DNA of 64,000 nucleotides from Chlamydoabsidia padenii (GCA_025330725.1 JAIWND010000004.1:248001-312000), one strand, 5' to 3'. Positions 36,177 to 48,030 are shown, counted from the first letter of the stretch. Translations and numbers: made by a program. Notes: a model not told the origin generated them from the sequence alone.

Positions 36177-36729
36177 CTCCCCTGTCCACTCTCTCTCTCT
36201 CTCTCCACATCCCCTTTATTTATATCACCATTTAGTATTACTTCCTCTCCATCGTGGTCATTGGCGTAGTGTAGTATAGTATGTATATATATATACCTTG
36301 TTATAAATCAAATCAATAAAAAAATCTTTTTTATTTTAACTCTTGTATGATGTAATAATCAAAAGCATGAATGATTGTGTATGTAAGCAATGCTTATCCT
36401 CTTCCCGCCTCGATCCATCTGTCTTCTTCTTTTACAACATTCATATAGGTGATACAGGTCTGTTGCTTTTCCCAGACAATAATAGTTTATAGCCTCATTT
36501 GACAACTTACTAAGCAGCACAGCAAAAAAAAACGGGAGGACAATTCCATAAAGGGAGACCGCTCTAAACTTTATATATAGGCTTTACGTAATATCTTCAC
36601 TGGCCAATATTAGAAGTCATCCCATGGAAGTCTATCAATATAAAGTAAACCATGATATGTAAAAAAAAATAAAAATAAAAATAAATAAAAAAAGTGATTT
36701 TTATTATTAGATTAACAAAGGACTATAAA
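36177..36729. other. Convergent 3' spacer
   Basis: The bZIP and CBS-protein genes end towards each other here. AATAAA signals are seen near 36315 (plus) and a TTTATT-rich stretch near 36670-36705 (minus strand poly(A) side). Nothing coding is evident. Confidence 0.55.
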
Positions 36730-37548
36730 CTAAGGAGGAGGGGAAGACATGGCAGAGATCGCCATGGTCACATCTGTTAAAGACACCACACCAATCACCC
36801 GGTCCATTTCATCCGTGACCCAGACCCTATGTGATTTCGTAGCAAGTAGTTTGGCAATAGAGAAGCCCAAAGTGGTATCCAATCGTACATCAAATACGGG
36901 TAATCGATCCTAAAGAAAAACAATAAGATTACAACTTGTCAAAAACCTGTTTTACCACTTCCAATGTCACTTACCTGTCCATCATCAATCCCTTGTTGGT
37001 TTCGTATCAGACTAACGAATTGGAAACATGTATTCCATAATAATCGATGGTGTGCACTTTTCAACACATGCTATAGATATAGATATAGAAATCATGGAAT
37101 GTTAGTGGTCATTCCCTCCCCTCCCCATCCTCTCTTTTTTTTTTTTTTTCATTTCATTTCATTTGTTTTTACCTTGACATCCGTCATGCTAATGTTACCT
37201 AGAATAACCCCCATATGACCCAGGACTGCAACAGAAGAGACACCAAATTGGCTCATTTGAGAGAGTGCATCCAGGACAGGCGCGTCTGTGCTGACGGAGA
37301 TCACATCAGTTTGACCCAGGTTCAATTCACGCAACTAAATCAAAACCATAAGATATAATAATAATTCATTCCATTCACTTACTGTTTTGTTCATCAATTG
37401 TTCGATATCTGGGAATTGATGTTTGTTTTCATAAAGGTATTTGACCACGGTTGATTGCGATAAGATCCCTTTGATTTGACCATCCGTATTCAGTACACAA
37501 ACTAGTTTACATACAAAGAAAGATCAATAAGTACCATATCCCCCTTAT

Positions 37549-37583
<35 letters not shown>

Positions 37584-38183
37584 TTTTTTTTGTTATTACC
37601 TCGATGTGTTCCACAACTGAATTCTTCCACTGCTGATGCCAAGGTTGCTTCTGGTAAGATGGAATAAAAAGGGTTCGTTTGTGACAAATCTATTTGCCAA
37701 AATATGTTAGTATCAGTCCATCTTACACCCATCCCTCCTATTTCCCTTTCTTTATGATATTTACTTACCACTAGCCAAAGATACTGGTACTTGTTTGCCT
37801 TGTAAAGCCATCTTGACAATATCATGGATCTTTAAGGATTCGCTTTCGTCAGCTGGTGTGGTTTGAAGGACCAAGAGAATATAGGCAATCACATCCGCGT
37901 AATCAAAAAACCCATGATAGGTCTTACCAGGTTGTTTGCTGTTGTCCAAAGTATACACCGGAGCAGAAGATATGTTGTTGTCAATTAAAACATTACAGGC
38001 CTTTTCCACAGGTGTGTTACCGTCACTATCAAATGAGATGAATTAGGTTTGATAGTAAATAGTAGTAGAGTGTTGTTTCTTTTTACTTTACATTTCAATT
38101 ACCGTTTGGTTCTCAATTAGAGTTGACGCCTTTATCATGGACCAATCATGAGTTTGTGTAGTAATACCTTCACGGTGTGTCAT
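36730..38183 (-). CDS. Four-CBS-repeat protein (Snf4/Sds23-like)
   Basis: Probably binds adenine nucleotides through CBS pairs, as AMPK gamma (Snf4) or Sds23/Moc1 proteins do. Seven exons: complement of 38092-38183, 37769-38025, 37600-37689, 37383-37501, 37173-37334, 36975-37070 and 36730-36909; 331 residues. CBS-like units: VEKACNVLIDNNISSAPVY with GFFDYADVIAYIL; LASAVEEF with VCVLNTDGQIKGILSQSTVVKYL; VLDALSQMSQFGVSSVAVL with GNISMTDVK; and FSIAKLLATKSHRVWVTD with VIGVVSLTDV. The length is close to Snf4 (about 320), while the motif GFFDYADVIAYIL resembles Sds23. I cannot decide between them. Intron 3 contains a long TA repeat at 37552-37582. Confidence 0.78.
37552..37582. repeat. TA dinucleotide repeat in an intron
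   Basis: About 15 TA units inside the third intron of the CBS-protein gene, close to the intron's acceptor end in the minus-strand sense. Confidence 0.9.
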
Positions 38184-38705
38184 TTTGTTTAAAGAGAGAG
38201 AGAGATGGTGAGAAAAAGAAAGAAATGAAGCGGGCTTGAAAAGATCAATGCTTGAAACAAACCAACCCCCTCCCAGAGTTTCATATCCCGACATCGACCC
38301 ATTTTTTTAACATCACCACTTGACCTCATTTTCCCATTGGGATACATTGTGTTTCTTGAACACATTTCCACCCTGAAGGGTCCACGTAGGGTCCGTAACC
38401 ATGATGATTTGAAAAAAGATGGGTGATCTCTGAGGATGTTAACAAGGTGTAGTGTGTCGTGGGGGACTTTATGATCAAAGATGATTGGTTCAAAAGTTAC
38501 ACACATCACCACTTGGGTTTTGTAGCTTCAGACCTTTTAACCACACTGCATAAACCCAAGGAAAAGGAAAAAATAACATGGTTGGTCATGATAGTGATAC
38601 GTGCCATGTGATCTGGTATGTTTTGCTTTTTTTCTCTTCTCTTCTGGAATTCAAAACCCGCCTACTGAAGGGGGCTGGCAGTTTAGGTAAGCGCTGAGGT
38701 ACAGG

Positions 38706-38736
<31 letters not shown>

Positions 38737-38806
38737 TTTTTTATCCTTTTTCCTTTTTCTTTCTTTAATCCATCTTCTTCTTCTTCTTCTTCTTCTCCTC
38801 TCTCTC
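38184..38806. other. Divergent promoter between the CBS-protein and Nrg1-like genes
   Basis: A TTCAAAACCCGC element lies at 38650-38661 and a weaker CATATCCCGAC at about 38281. A 27-nt A run is at 38706-38732, followed by TTCTTC repeats in the leader of the zinc-finger gene. Confidence 0.6.
38650..38661 (+). promoter_or_regulatory. CCCGC element upstream of the Nrg1-like gene
   Basis: TTCAAAACCCGC, one mismatch from the consensus, 146 bp before the ATG at 38807. Confidence 0.5.
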
Positions 38807-39810
38807 ATGTTAAACGACGATCGGCAAACCAAAGACTCTCCATTATCAGTAATTGATGCCTCTGGACGACAAATTAGTCTATTGAATGACAATGCGGGTC
38901 AAGTTGAACCTGACTCACCTCAATCCTATTCCTCAGATGAAGCGACCTGGTTGGGCTCAGCAACATACAACCATCCTACACTACTAAATCAGTATCAACA
39001 AACTACATTAGCCTCCACTTCTTTTGATAATAAACGGAAATACCACTGCTCAGAACCTGGATGCAAGAAATCATTTACAACAAGGTAATAATAATAACGA
39101 TAAATAGAAGGCAATACTAACTGTGTAACAATAGTGGTCATCTTGCTCGGCATCATCGAATACACACGGGGGAAAAGAACTTTCCTTGTCTTTTTCCAGG
39201 TTGTCAATCTCGATTCTCAAGACAAGATAACATGATGCAACACTATCGTACACACATGTCGCCGAAATCAAGACGAACGACCAAACGACCTCTAGAAGAT
39301 ACTCATCCTCGACCTAGATTACATGCTCATCATCGTATCAGATCTGATCCTTATCAACTCGATCCACCACTCACAATTGATCAACATCTCAGTAATTATC
39401 ATCGCTCATTGGCTCCACCATCTTCATCAAAACAACCTGCTCTTTTACATCTTCAACAACAACAACAACAATCGTCTATACCTTTACGATCTAATTCTTC
39501 TTCTTCAACAGCAATGGATACTACTACAACTTCATCATCTTCATTATCATCACATCTATTTTATCAGCATAGACCTCTTGTTTATCCTAATAATAGTAAC
39601 AACTTGGACGAACTGACGAATCATGGTGCTGGTCACCATCACCAACATTCTTCTTCCTCTTCTACTCTTTTACATCCCCCTCCTTCTACCTCTTCCATTA
39701 ACAATTTATCTGATTCTATCCCTACCCCCGAACCATCTAAAAAAGATGAAAAGGATCCTAAACAAGATAGTTTATTACAATTAGCTCATATTGTTAGCAC
39801 CTTTGGTTGA
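38807..39810 (+). CDS. C2H2 zinc-finger transcription factor, Nrg1-like
   Basis: Two exons, 38807-39084 and 39135-39810; 317 residues. Two adjacent zinc fingers at about residues 85-142: YHCSEPGCKKSFTTSGHLARH then HRIHTGEKNFPCLFPGCQSRF and SRQDNMMQHYRTH. Both have the CX4C...HX3H form. The SGHLARH and SRQDNMMQHYRTH helices are like those of Nrg1/Nrg2-type repressors, which bind CCCT-rich sites. The intron splits the first finger between FTT and SGH. The remaining C-terminus is low complexity (S, H, Q, P). It is probably a DNA-binding repressor or activator; the targets are not known. Confidence 0.88.
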
Positions 39811-40180
39811 TTTGAAAATAAATAAATCTAATGTCTTTTTTAAACACATGTATAAATGATGCAGTCTTGTCTCTCTCTTTTGAATGTAGTTGTAATATCG
39901 TATGATGATGATGATGATGTCGAATGGAACCATGAAAAGAAGAGATCTTTGTGCATCTCTTTTTTATCATGCATACATATAAACTTATTCAAAACGCCAT
40001 CATTCGTATGCAGAATGTCTGGAAAACGGCGGCGTTTCAAATCAAGCGTTTACCGCATGATTCGGAAGTGGTATATTCAAACGGCGTATTTAAAGTGTAC
40101 ACAATAGTTTTTTTATTTATTTCAACATAAATAACAAATAAAATCTAAAAGGGTATATCTAAATATCTATAGTAAAAAAG

Positions 40181-41782
40181 CTATGGGAATAAAGAAAGAT
40201 GTCCACCAAGAGTAGAGGTAGGTGCACTAAAAGGATTATGGCCAAATCCATCTGTATCGTCAGGTTTGTGTTCCAAATGCATAATGAGATCTAATTGTTG
40301 GTCAATTTCGTCAGGGTCAATTTGATACTGTTGTAAAAGTTGATCCAGGTCATCCACAGGGGCCATCATATTGGTAATCAAAGGTATTGGTGGTAAATCT
40401 TGAAAGATCTACATCATCCAAAGAAGATGTATATAAAAAAGCATTAGTTTCATCAAATTGCCTTCACCTTTCTTCTTCTGATTATTACCTTTCTTATCAA
40501 TCGATAATCAAACCCTTCTTCAGGGATATACTTTCGCGGATCCAAGTGATAAAGAATGTCCTCGATTGATCCATATTGTTTGATCAATTGCAATGCCCGC
40601 ATTGGACCCACCCCCGCGATCTTTGAACCAAAGTCAGTACCACATAAGATACACAAGTCCAAGAATCCCGCCTTAGTTAATCCTAATTGCTGTCGCGCTA
40701 CCACCGGATCCACTTGTAAGATTTGTTTGTTCTTGGTACAAAAGTATCGTAGCAAAGGTGCATCGCCAAATACAATCGAGTCCATATCTAATTTCTTCCC
40801 CCCCCCCAGCCAGCCAGCCCACAATCCGATTAAATGTTTATTATACAAGACATGTCTATTAGTTTTACCTTCGGATACAATATTATCTGCTTTTCCATGA
40901 TACACCAAATTTGCACACATTGCTTCAGCTTCATGCTTTTCACATACCAAACAAGGATATCCCAAAGATGAGAGGAAGGAAAATGATTCTTGTTTAATAG
41001 TCTCAGTGATTCGTCGTGCTCGTTTTTCTATTATTATTTTGTTTTGTTTTGTTTTGTTTTTTTTTAAAAAAAAAAATGTCAAGTATGTTGTTAATAGGTT
41101 TCCATATCTCCCCTATTCCATCCTTCACCCACATCTTACCATAAGATACCAACAATCGATCATTCTGGCGCTTCAAGTCCATCAGATCATCTTGCACTGA
41201 ATCCATCCGTTGACGTACCATTGTTTCCATCAAGCTATATTCTTGATCAGATAAATCCCGCACCGTCTTGGTATACCTTTCACGATCCTGGACACGTTGA
41301 TTCGTTCGATACAGTTCTTGAGCAAGTCGAGCCAGTTCTGATAGTTCGTCATTGCCATCCACACCTTTTAATTGGTCCAACACAAGTGCCGTGGTGTCGG
41401 GTGTAAGCAAGTTGAGATCGTCCGCCGCCGCCAGCCACGCCGCCAATCTTGTTGATCTTGATTGTTCAAACACCAATGAAGACCTCACTTTGAGTTGACC
41501 ACGAGCTCGTCGTCGATGTTCCCATTGTTGCTTGGCAGGTAATCGCTCTTTACCATCAAATACAAAGATAGGTTTGATATCGTGTCGGTCGCAGTACTTG
41601 GCCAAGAGGTAGAAGCCTTGAATGTGTCGATAGGGGTGTGGATCGTCGCCATAGATGAACCGATTCATAGGACAACTGGCATCTATGGCTACTGTCTGGC
41701 CGCGATACTGTTGTGTAAGGGTTCGCGTTAGTGACTGTGGTGCATGTCGTTTCAAGAGTCCAGTTAAACCAGTGATCCCCAT
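40181..41782 (-). CDS. FEN1/XPG-family structure-specific nuclease
   Basis: Four exons: complement of 41140-41782, 40869-41027, 40489-40787 and 40181-40408; 442 residues. It starts MGITGLTGLLKRHAP as in FEN1/Rad27. The metal ligands are present: D34 (VAIDAS), D76 (FVFDGKERLPAK), E247 and E249 (EKHEAEAMCANL), D268 and D270 (SEDMDSIVFGD), D319 (CGTDFGSKIAGVGPMRAL with its helix-hairpin-helix). Compared with FEN1, the gap between the N and I blocks is about 100 residues longer and predicted helical. The C-terminus is acidic and lacks a clear PCNA-binding QxxhxxFF box. It is therefore probably a FEN1 paralogue or a fungal XPG subfamily, not Rad27 itself. It is divergent from SmD1. Confidence 0.85.
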
Positions 41783-41818
41783 GATTCAGTTTTGAAAATA
41801 AAGAGAAAGAGAAAGATA

Positions 41819-41819
<1 letters not shown>

Positions 41820-41860
<41 letters not shown>
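41820..41860. repeat. 41-nt A homopolymer in a divergent promoter
   Basis: Uninterrupted A run 38 bp upstream of the nuclease ATG (T run in that gene's sense), and about 175 bp from the SmD1 start. Confidence 0.95.
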
Positions 41861-41863
<3 letters not shown>

Positions 41864-41941
41864 TGGCAAACATTTAACCTTGGTCGTCGGAATGTGAAAT
41901 TAGAGAACAGAAAAGGAGGCACAGGCACTTTTGCTTTGCTG

Positions 41942-41953
41942 GCGGGAATTAAA
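41942..41953 (-). promoter_or_regulatory. CCCGC-type element between the nuclease and SmD1 genes
   Basis: GCGGGAATTAAA (reverse form, one mismatch) sits 160 bp from the nuclease start and 81 bp from the SmD1 start. It is the only copy in the 251-bp divergent spacer. Confidence 0.5.
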
Positions 41954-42033
41954 AAACGGCCTACTTGCTGGACTCTTTTTTTTTTTTGTTTTCTTTGCTT
42001 CTTTCACCTTGATTACAGACTTTATACAACACA

Positions 42034-42615
42034 ATGAAATTGGTTAGGTACTGAATCAACAATGGGGAACATGAAAACAAGTTACTAACTTTTCTGGGGG
42101 TTTTTTTGTACAGATTCTTGATGAAATTGAACAACGAATCTGTGTCGGTGGAACTGAAGAATGGCACGGTTGTACACGGCACCATCACAGGTAAAGAAAG
42201 GCACACATCCTATTTGATAACTTTACACCTTTTGTTTATTATTATTATTAGGGGTAGATATGAGTATGAACACTCATTTGAAAACCGTCAAGATGACAGT
42301 GAAGAATCGGGACCCGCTTAGCTTGGACACACTCAGTATTCGCGGGAACAACATTCGTTGTGTGATCTTGCCAGATAGTTTGCCTTTGGATACACTGTTG
42401 ATTGACGATATACCCAAAACACGAAACACCAAGAAAAAAGAAGGTAGGAACTTGTAACATGATCGAGACATTTGACCACTAACACACACACACACACGTC
42501 CTTTTTTTTTTTTTTTATGAACATAGATGAAGCGGGACGAGGACGAGGTGGACTGACAAGAGGACGTGGACGTGGTGGACGTGGTGGACGTGGTGGACGT
42601 GGTGGTCGGCGATAG
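42034..42615 (+). CDS. SMD1: Small nuclear ribonucleoprotein SmD1
   Basis: Core Sm-ring subunit of spliceosomal U1, U2, U4 and U5 snRNPs. Four exons: 42034-42047, 42114-42190, 42252-42443 and 42527-42615; 123 residues (human SmD1 has 119). The Sm1 motif ([29 protein letters not shown]) and Sm2 motif ([15 protein letters not shown]) are intact, followed by KTRNTKKKE and a C-terminal GR-repeat tail that is the usual target of arginine methylation. The first coding exon is 14 nt (MKLV plus two bases), and the second base of the Arg codon completes across the intron. Confidence 0.98.
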
Positions 42616-42911
42616 GTTGTTGTATATTCTCCTCTTTTTTCTTCAAGGTAATACAGTAGATTACCATCTCCCCTTTTTTGTTATATATAATCATACAGTA
42701 GTTTAATTCCCCCTTCTCTTGACATACTACAATAGTTTATTTATCTAGACATTTTGCATAATGGAATAAAACATGATTGTTGATTTTTATTAATACCATG
42801 ATTTTTTAAAAGGGGTATATTCAATAAACAATATTAACTAAAAACTAAGGGATGGATGATGGTATGTAGTAGTACTAGTGGTTGTGGTGGAATATATTTA
42901 CAAAGAAGAGA

Positions 42912-44180
42912 TTAAACTCGAGCCTGTCGAGAATGAATGATGGAAGGAGTTGTTGAAGGAGACTGATAAGGAGTCCAAGTCTGGTGTTGCTGGTGTTGTT
43001 GTTGCTGGTGTTGTTGACGATGTGATGTTGAATGACCTTGTACTCTTTCGTGTCGCCTGAGCGCATCCATTCTGGTAAACCTTTTACCACATTGATGACA
43101 GTAGTAGAATGGACGGTTTTTGGAGTGTACGGTTTGATGTCTTGACAAATCATACGATCTACGAAAGGTCTGACCACAAATGCGACCAGGTCCGACCACT
43201 TGTTCACAGACGAATTGACCCGATAGTTGATTGGTGCAAGGGGGAGTGAATCGAGGAGAAGATAGAGAAGGAAGAGAAACGAGGTATTGTTGGCGTTGAG
43301 GAGAAGGTTGTAAAGGAGCCAGTTGAAGGTGCAGGGGTGGAGGAGAAGTAATAGATGATAATGCAGGTAGCCGAATATTAATCGGTGACGAAGGTGCTGT
43401 AGATGGTCGGTGACACTTTTCTTGTGGATATATCGCATTCATACAAGGTGATGCTGAGAAGGATCGTTCGATTGATTCCAATACCCGTGGTTTTTTTTTG
43501 ACAGGCTCGTCTAATAATACCCCTGAATCTTTTCGTAAACACCGCCCACCTCCATTGTAATGATCGTAGTCGTCTTGATCGTCTATTGTCGAAGAGATAT
43601 GTCGTCGTTTGAGTTGATATAAGGATGATTGATAATTCTGTCTGTTGTTATCATCGTCCCATCTGAGAACCATCGGTTTAATCACCGGGATATGTCTATC
43701 TAATAAAACATTATTTATTTACCATACCATTCTTTGTTACACATCTAGTTCTTCATCATTTACTATTTTGCAAAGTGGATCGCCCATCATGCTTGGGTAT
43801 AAGAATTATATCAGATATATCATGTTCCACCTTTTTTTTCGTCTTGTCCATGGCTTGACGCAGTGATTGATCGTCGTGTAGAATGTGTTGACCTTCTTCC
43901 TCCAACAAGAGATCATATAACAAAAGTGGGATATCCTAAAGAGATAGGTAAGAAATATAGAGCATAATCCATTATTATTATTATTATCATTACTACTTAC
44001 CTTGAAGGCATCCTTGATCTGTTTGACAAGATCTTTAAAGGTCATTTGTTGAATCTGGTAATAAGGTATCAAGTGAGTTTGGTCATTCCAACGGATCCTA
44101 ACGAATGAATCTTGGTTAGTTCAGGACAATAACTAGTACAATAAAAGTGAGTAGGTTTACCTTATGTTTGAGTTTGACAT
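42912..44180 (-). CDS. PB1-like domain plus C2H2 zinc-finger protein
   Basis: Four exons: complement of 44161-44180, 44001-44097, 43764-43935 and 42912-43699; 358 residues. Residues 1-90 resemble a PB1 fold: RIRWNDQTHLIPY, MTFKDLVKQIKDAFK and LLYDLLLEEEGQHILHDDQSL, the last matching an OPCA-type acidic motif. Two zinc fingers follow at about residues 258-320: an unusual first one with nine residues between its cysteines (CEQVVGPGRIC, then HQTVH), and a standard second one (YYCHQCGKRFTRMDALRRH). The rest is Pro/Gln/Ser-rich. The joined exons read through in phase, but the zinc-finger exon alone could be a gene starting at 43685, so the fusion should be confirmed by RNA data. PB1 domains usually mediate pairing with other PB1 proteins. 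Confidence 0.72.
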
Positions 44181-45318
44181 GGTTGGGTATATTATTCGTA
44201 ATGAGTAAGGAAAGAAGAAGGAAAAGAATGGGGAAGAAAAAAAGTGCGCAAAGATATGGTGAAATATCGGCGTTTAAAATATACTTTTTAGACAGTGGGG
44301 TAAAAGGAGTGGCAAGGACATGTATTTATATAAAAGGAACAGTCCAATTTAAAAGGACGCAAAGAAAAAAAGAAGAAAAGAGATGTGGCTAATGAAAGAC
44401 AAAACATATGTGTATGTGGCAAACCCTTTGGAAGAAGCCCCCCCCCCAAAAAAAAAAAAATCACGGTGAGTTGCTGTGTTTGACATCTTGCCACATTTCT
44501 TCTCCTATTCTAATCATTTCCATCAAGATGGAAAGGGTCTTCCCCCCTTCTATTGTTGAGATCTTTTATGCAGGTCCGGCCAACGAAAAAGGGAACAAGC
44601 CGAATACGTACCTAATTGAACTAATATCATCAACATGCGGTAGGATCCGAGACGATGTTACTCCTTTTGCGGATATTACTCTTGAAACAGTAGGCTCCAT
44701 GAAACAAAAAAAGTCATCTTCATTGACCTGGGGTCATGTTACACGAATCCCGCATGAATGCCAATTTCAAAACCCGCTATCGTGCATTTTCACACCGAGA
44801 AGATCGGGACAAGGAACAAAAGAAGGAAAATGAAAGGAGCATGTATAAACAGACCATTCAATATGAGGTCAGATCATGTAGATGGAATTGAATTACTCCT
44901 TATGTAATACATGTATGATAAATTCGAATGCCCCACAAAAAAAAGGACCCTTTGCAAAGTCAAGATGCATATCCACATGATAAGTTTTTTTATTTTTTAT
45001 TGGCATATAATAAGAATAATAAAAAGCTATGTTTCTATGAAGAGGAAGTAGGAGGAATACAATGACAATGGCATGTTGACCACAAATAAATTAAGTGATG
45101 GTTAAAGAGGAGGAGGAGATGTTCATCATAAAAGTAAAGTGTGATATAATGGTAAGAAGAATATGAGTGGTAGGGTTTTAAATAAATGATGTAAACTAAA
45201 ATAAAATAAAAAAAAGATGAGTGGTATTAAACTATGTAGGTAAAAAAGGGTTGCATAAAGGTTGGTTGATATCTAAAAGGCACGTAGTGATAATTAATGA
45301 TGTGGGGGATGAAATCAG
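44181..45318. other. Intergenic region with an orphan CCCGC element
   Basis: The left part contains TCGGCGTTTAAAA near 44269, and a TATA-like stretch near 44325-44340 that could serve the PB1/zinc-finger gene. A perfect-core TTCAAAACCCGC at 44766-44777 lies inside a 102-codon frame (44528-44833) that has no recognisable features. The right part is the AT-rich 3' flank of the kinase gene. Confidence 0.5.
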
Positions 45319-45886
45319 TTAGTATTGAGGAAGGACATGGTTTGCAAATCGAGCCAATTCTTGAGAAGTAGCACATGGGAGTAGGTCACTCTTGATGTGA
45401 GCATCGATTTCCTATGTGTAAAGATATAGAATAAGATTAGCATAAAGACACCACACATTTATAGTGATTCTTTCACTTACCATCAATACATCCTTGGCAC
45501 TGGGACGTGTAGAAGCATCTTCATCCAATAACCAAGCAACAAGACCCCTCATATACATCGAAGGATGGCTATAAGTAAAGGTAGGGCTTGGTTCAGTAGC
45601 AATAATGTCGAATAGTTCTTCTTCGTCCTTGATCAAATAGTGAGGAGGTACTCGGTCCATCATTTCGATAATAGTGATTCCAAGTGACCACATGTCGATA
45701 GATTCATAGTAGTATTCTTCGCGAATTACTTCCGGAGCCATCCTATTTCAATCAAATCAAACATAAAGTTAGATCTTAAATCCCTCCCCTTTTACTTTTC
45801 CTATATTTACCATTTAGTTGTCCCCAATCTGTCACGATTTCGTTGGTCGATACGAGCAGCTAGACCAAAATCAGCTATGATCATGG

Positions 45887-45927
<41 letters not shown>

Positions 45928-47154
45928 AGAGAGAGAGGGTTTAGTAATCCATTTCATGCATACCATGCACTCTACTATTCATTCTTTTACCTAGTTTGAC
46001 TTGACCATCCCAACCGAGTAATAGATTTTCGCACTTGACATCACGATGGAGTAAACCTTTACTATGCAAGTAGATCAACGCCTTAAGAGTTTCACATGCA
46101 ATATGGACAGTAAAACCTTCCGGAATACCCCGTTGACAAAGAATAGCAAAGACAGAGCACCGCATAAGATCCATAGCCATCCAGATATCATCACGACACA
46201 TCGTCACTTCACATAATTTGATCAAGTTGGGATGTCCACTGGCCATAATTCGGAGTTCACGAAGAATCGCAGCACGGTATTCACGATCGGGATCCAGGCG
46301 ACACCGTTTAATAGCTAGTTGGACATTAGGTTGTTTTCTAAATTTGGCCCGGACCACAGCACCATTGACGCTATATAAAAATAAATAGAGAGAGAGAGGT
46401 CAATTGTGAGTGTTAGTTGTTGTTGTTGTTTTTTCTGTAATCTTCACTTACCCTGTACCGATTTCCTTAAAATCCGTATATCGTTGACGAGGATCCGATG
46501 TGCGCACAGATACTTTAGGAAGAATCTTACGCATCCTGGCTTCAAATTTGTTTTCAGCACGAGCAAGAGGTGGTAATTTCGGGATTTCATAGTGAGGGCT
46601 TGGAGGATACCATGGTCGCTATTAAATGGAATCAGATCAAAGACTAAGTCATTATACATGTTTATAAAAAGGTTTCTTTTTTGTTGTTTTACCTTGGTGA
46701 CTTGTTTAGCGGGATCAATTGGTCGAAGGTTCAATGCAACAGGTGATTCGGGTTTCAAATAAGCATTTCTAAGGATATCAGGTACTTCATAAAACCCTGG
46801 AGATCGCCAAACATCCTAGGTAAAAGCAATCAAACGTCATGTTATTGGCCGTATCCTTCCATTTCTAGTGATTACCTTGTTTGATTTCGATGCCGAGTTT
46901 ATCATTTTTCCATCCGAGAAAGAAGATTGACGTCGCAAGTTGCCGGTTGATTTACGTTTAGGATAAATTGAAGGTGATCGATAACTGGTGGCGTTTGACT
47001 TTGTATTGTTGGGTTCCGACTTGCTTTTCTGAAGACTAGTCATCTATATAAAATAACAAGACAAGGTTAAGAATGAAGAGGAATGTAATAATTGTATTTC
47101 TGTTTTCATTACCTTTGGAGATTTGGGAGTTCGTTTTTGAGTGATAGTTTGCAT
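45319..47154 (-). CDS. Ste20-like protein kinase
   Basis: Serine/threonine kinase of the Ste20/PAK group. Eight exons: complement of 47113-47154, 46876-47043, 46693-46815, 46452-46618, 45991-46370, 45811-45874, 45481-45742 and 45319-45411; 432 residues. The first 150 residues are basic and S/P-rich. The kinase domain shows a Gly-rich loop (FKEIGTGVNGAVVRA), catalytic Lys about 188 (LAIKRC), HRDVKCENLLL (Asp about 277), ADFGLAARI (about 294-302), GTTKWMAPEVI and DMWSLGITIIEM. MAPEVI and SLGITIIEM are Ste20-type; GTTKW replaces the more usual GTPYW. A 38-nt homopolymer lies in the intron before the DFG exon. No PBD/CRIB motif is seen, so classic PAK regulation by Cdc42 is not indicated. Confidence 0.9.
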
Positions 47155-48030
47155 TCTTTATATAAATATCAAAGGGGGGGAGGACAAAAAAGAGTAGGAG
47201 GTATGATGATGAGTAACAAAGGTGTAAAAAGGAGTGTGTATTTGCTGTAAACGGATAGGTAGAATAAAGGGGGGGTGTTAAGATGAGAGACGCGTTAGTG
47301 ATACTAAACTTGTTTTTTTTTTCAGGAGACAAGAGTATGAGACGTTGAATGGTTTAATGACAAGTCAGTAAGAGAGAAGATAACTGAATGTCAATTGAGT
47401 GTAAAAAAGGGAGAAGGAGATAGAGGAGGAGAAGTGTATATACAGCGAGTAAAAGTTAAAAGGAAGGTGATTTCAAAGATATTGTTGTAAAGGAGTGATG
47501 ATGGGGTTTTCCAAATGAGAGAAAAAGTAATGTGTATAAGAAAGAAGAGCGAAAATAAGAAAAATTGAGGTCGGAAATGAAAAATATACAAGGGAGAGAA
47601 ATTTGAAATGGCGGATATTTGATGTGCAACCATACATGAAGGATTGGGCTTTTCATTCACTGTTACACCACAGTTCTCCTTCTTTCAAGCCAGACCAATG
47701 CACTTGCATATATATTACTTTCATAAAGTGGTTGCTTGATCCATCACGTTGTTTTTAAACCCCGATATCTCGTCTCTCTCAAAGTAACCAACTTGCTCCA
47801 TTATCACGTTATTCCATTGTAATGAAAAAGTTGCAGCATTATTATTAATACAATGCAAACTCGGATAAAATAATGATACCGACCATCTCCACAAGGTATG
47901 ATTTGTCGTTTTGATCAACCTGAGTTTCCATTTCTAGAAACTCCGCTCCGCCGCATAATTGTTTTAAAGCCCAAACGCTTTTTTCTTTTTTCTTTTTCTT
48001 TTTTCTTTCGCTTCTATCCTCCATCTTATC
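47155..48030. other. Divergent spacer between the kinase and a small hypothetical gene
   Basis: TTTAAACCCCGA at about 47751-47762 is a variant of the promoter element. The section before 48031 is T/C-rich leader. Long open frames here are low complexity (Leu/Phe/Ser-rich) and are not supported. Confidence 0.5.

Noticed and set aside
44528..44833. 102-codon frame starting MERVFPPSIVEIF
   Set aside because: No recognisable family, no splice support, and a promoter-type element lies inside it; kept only as intergenic text.
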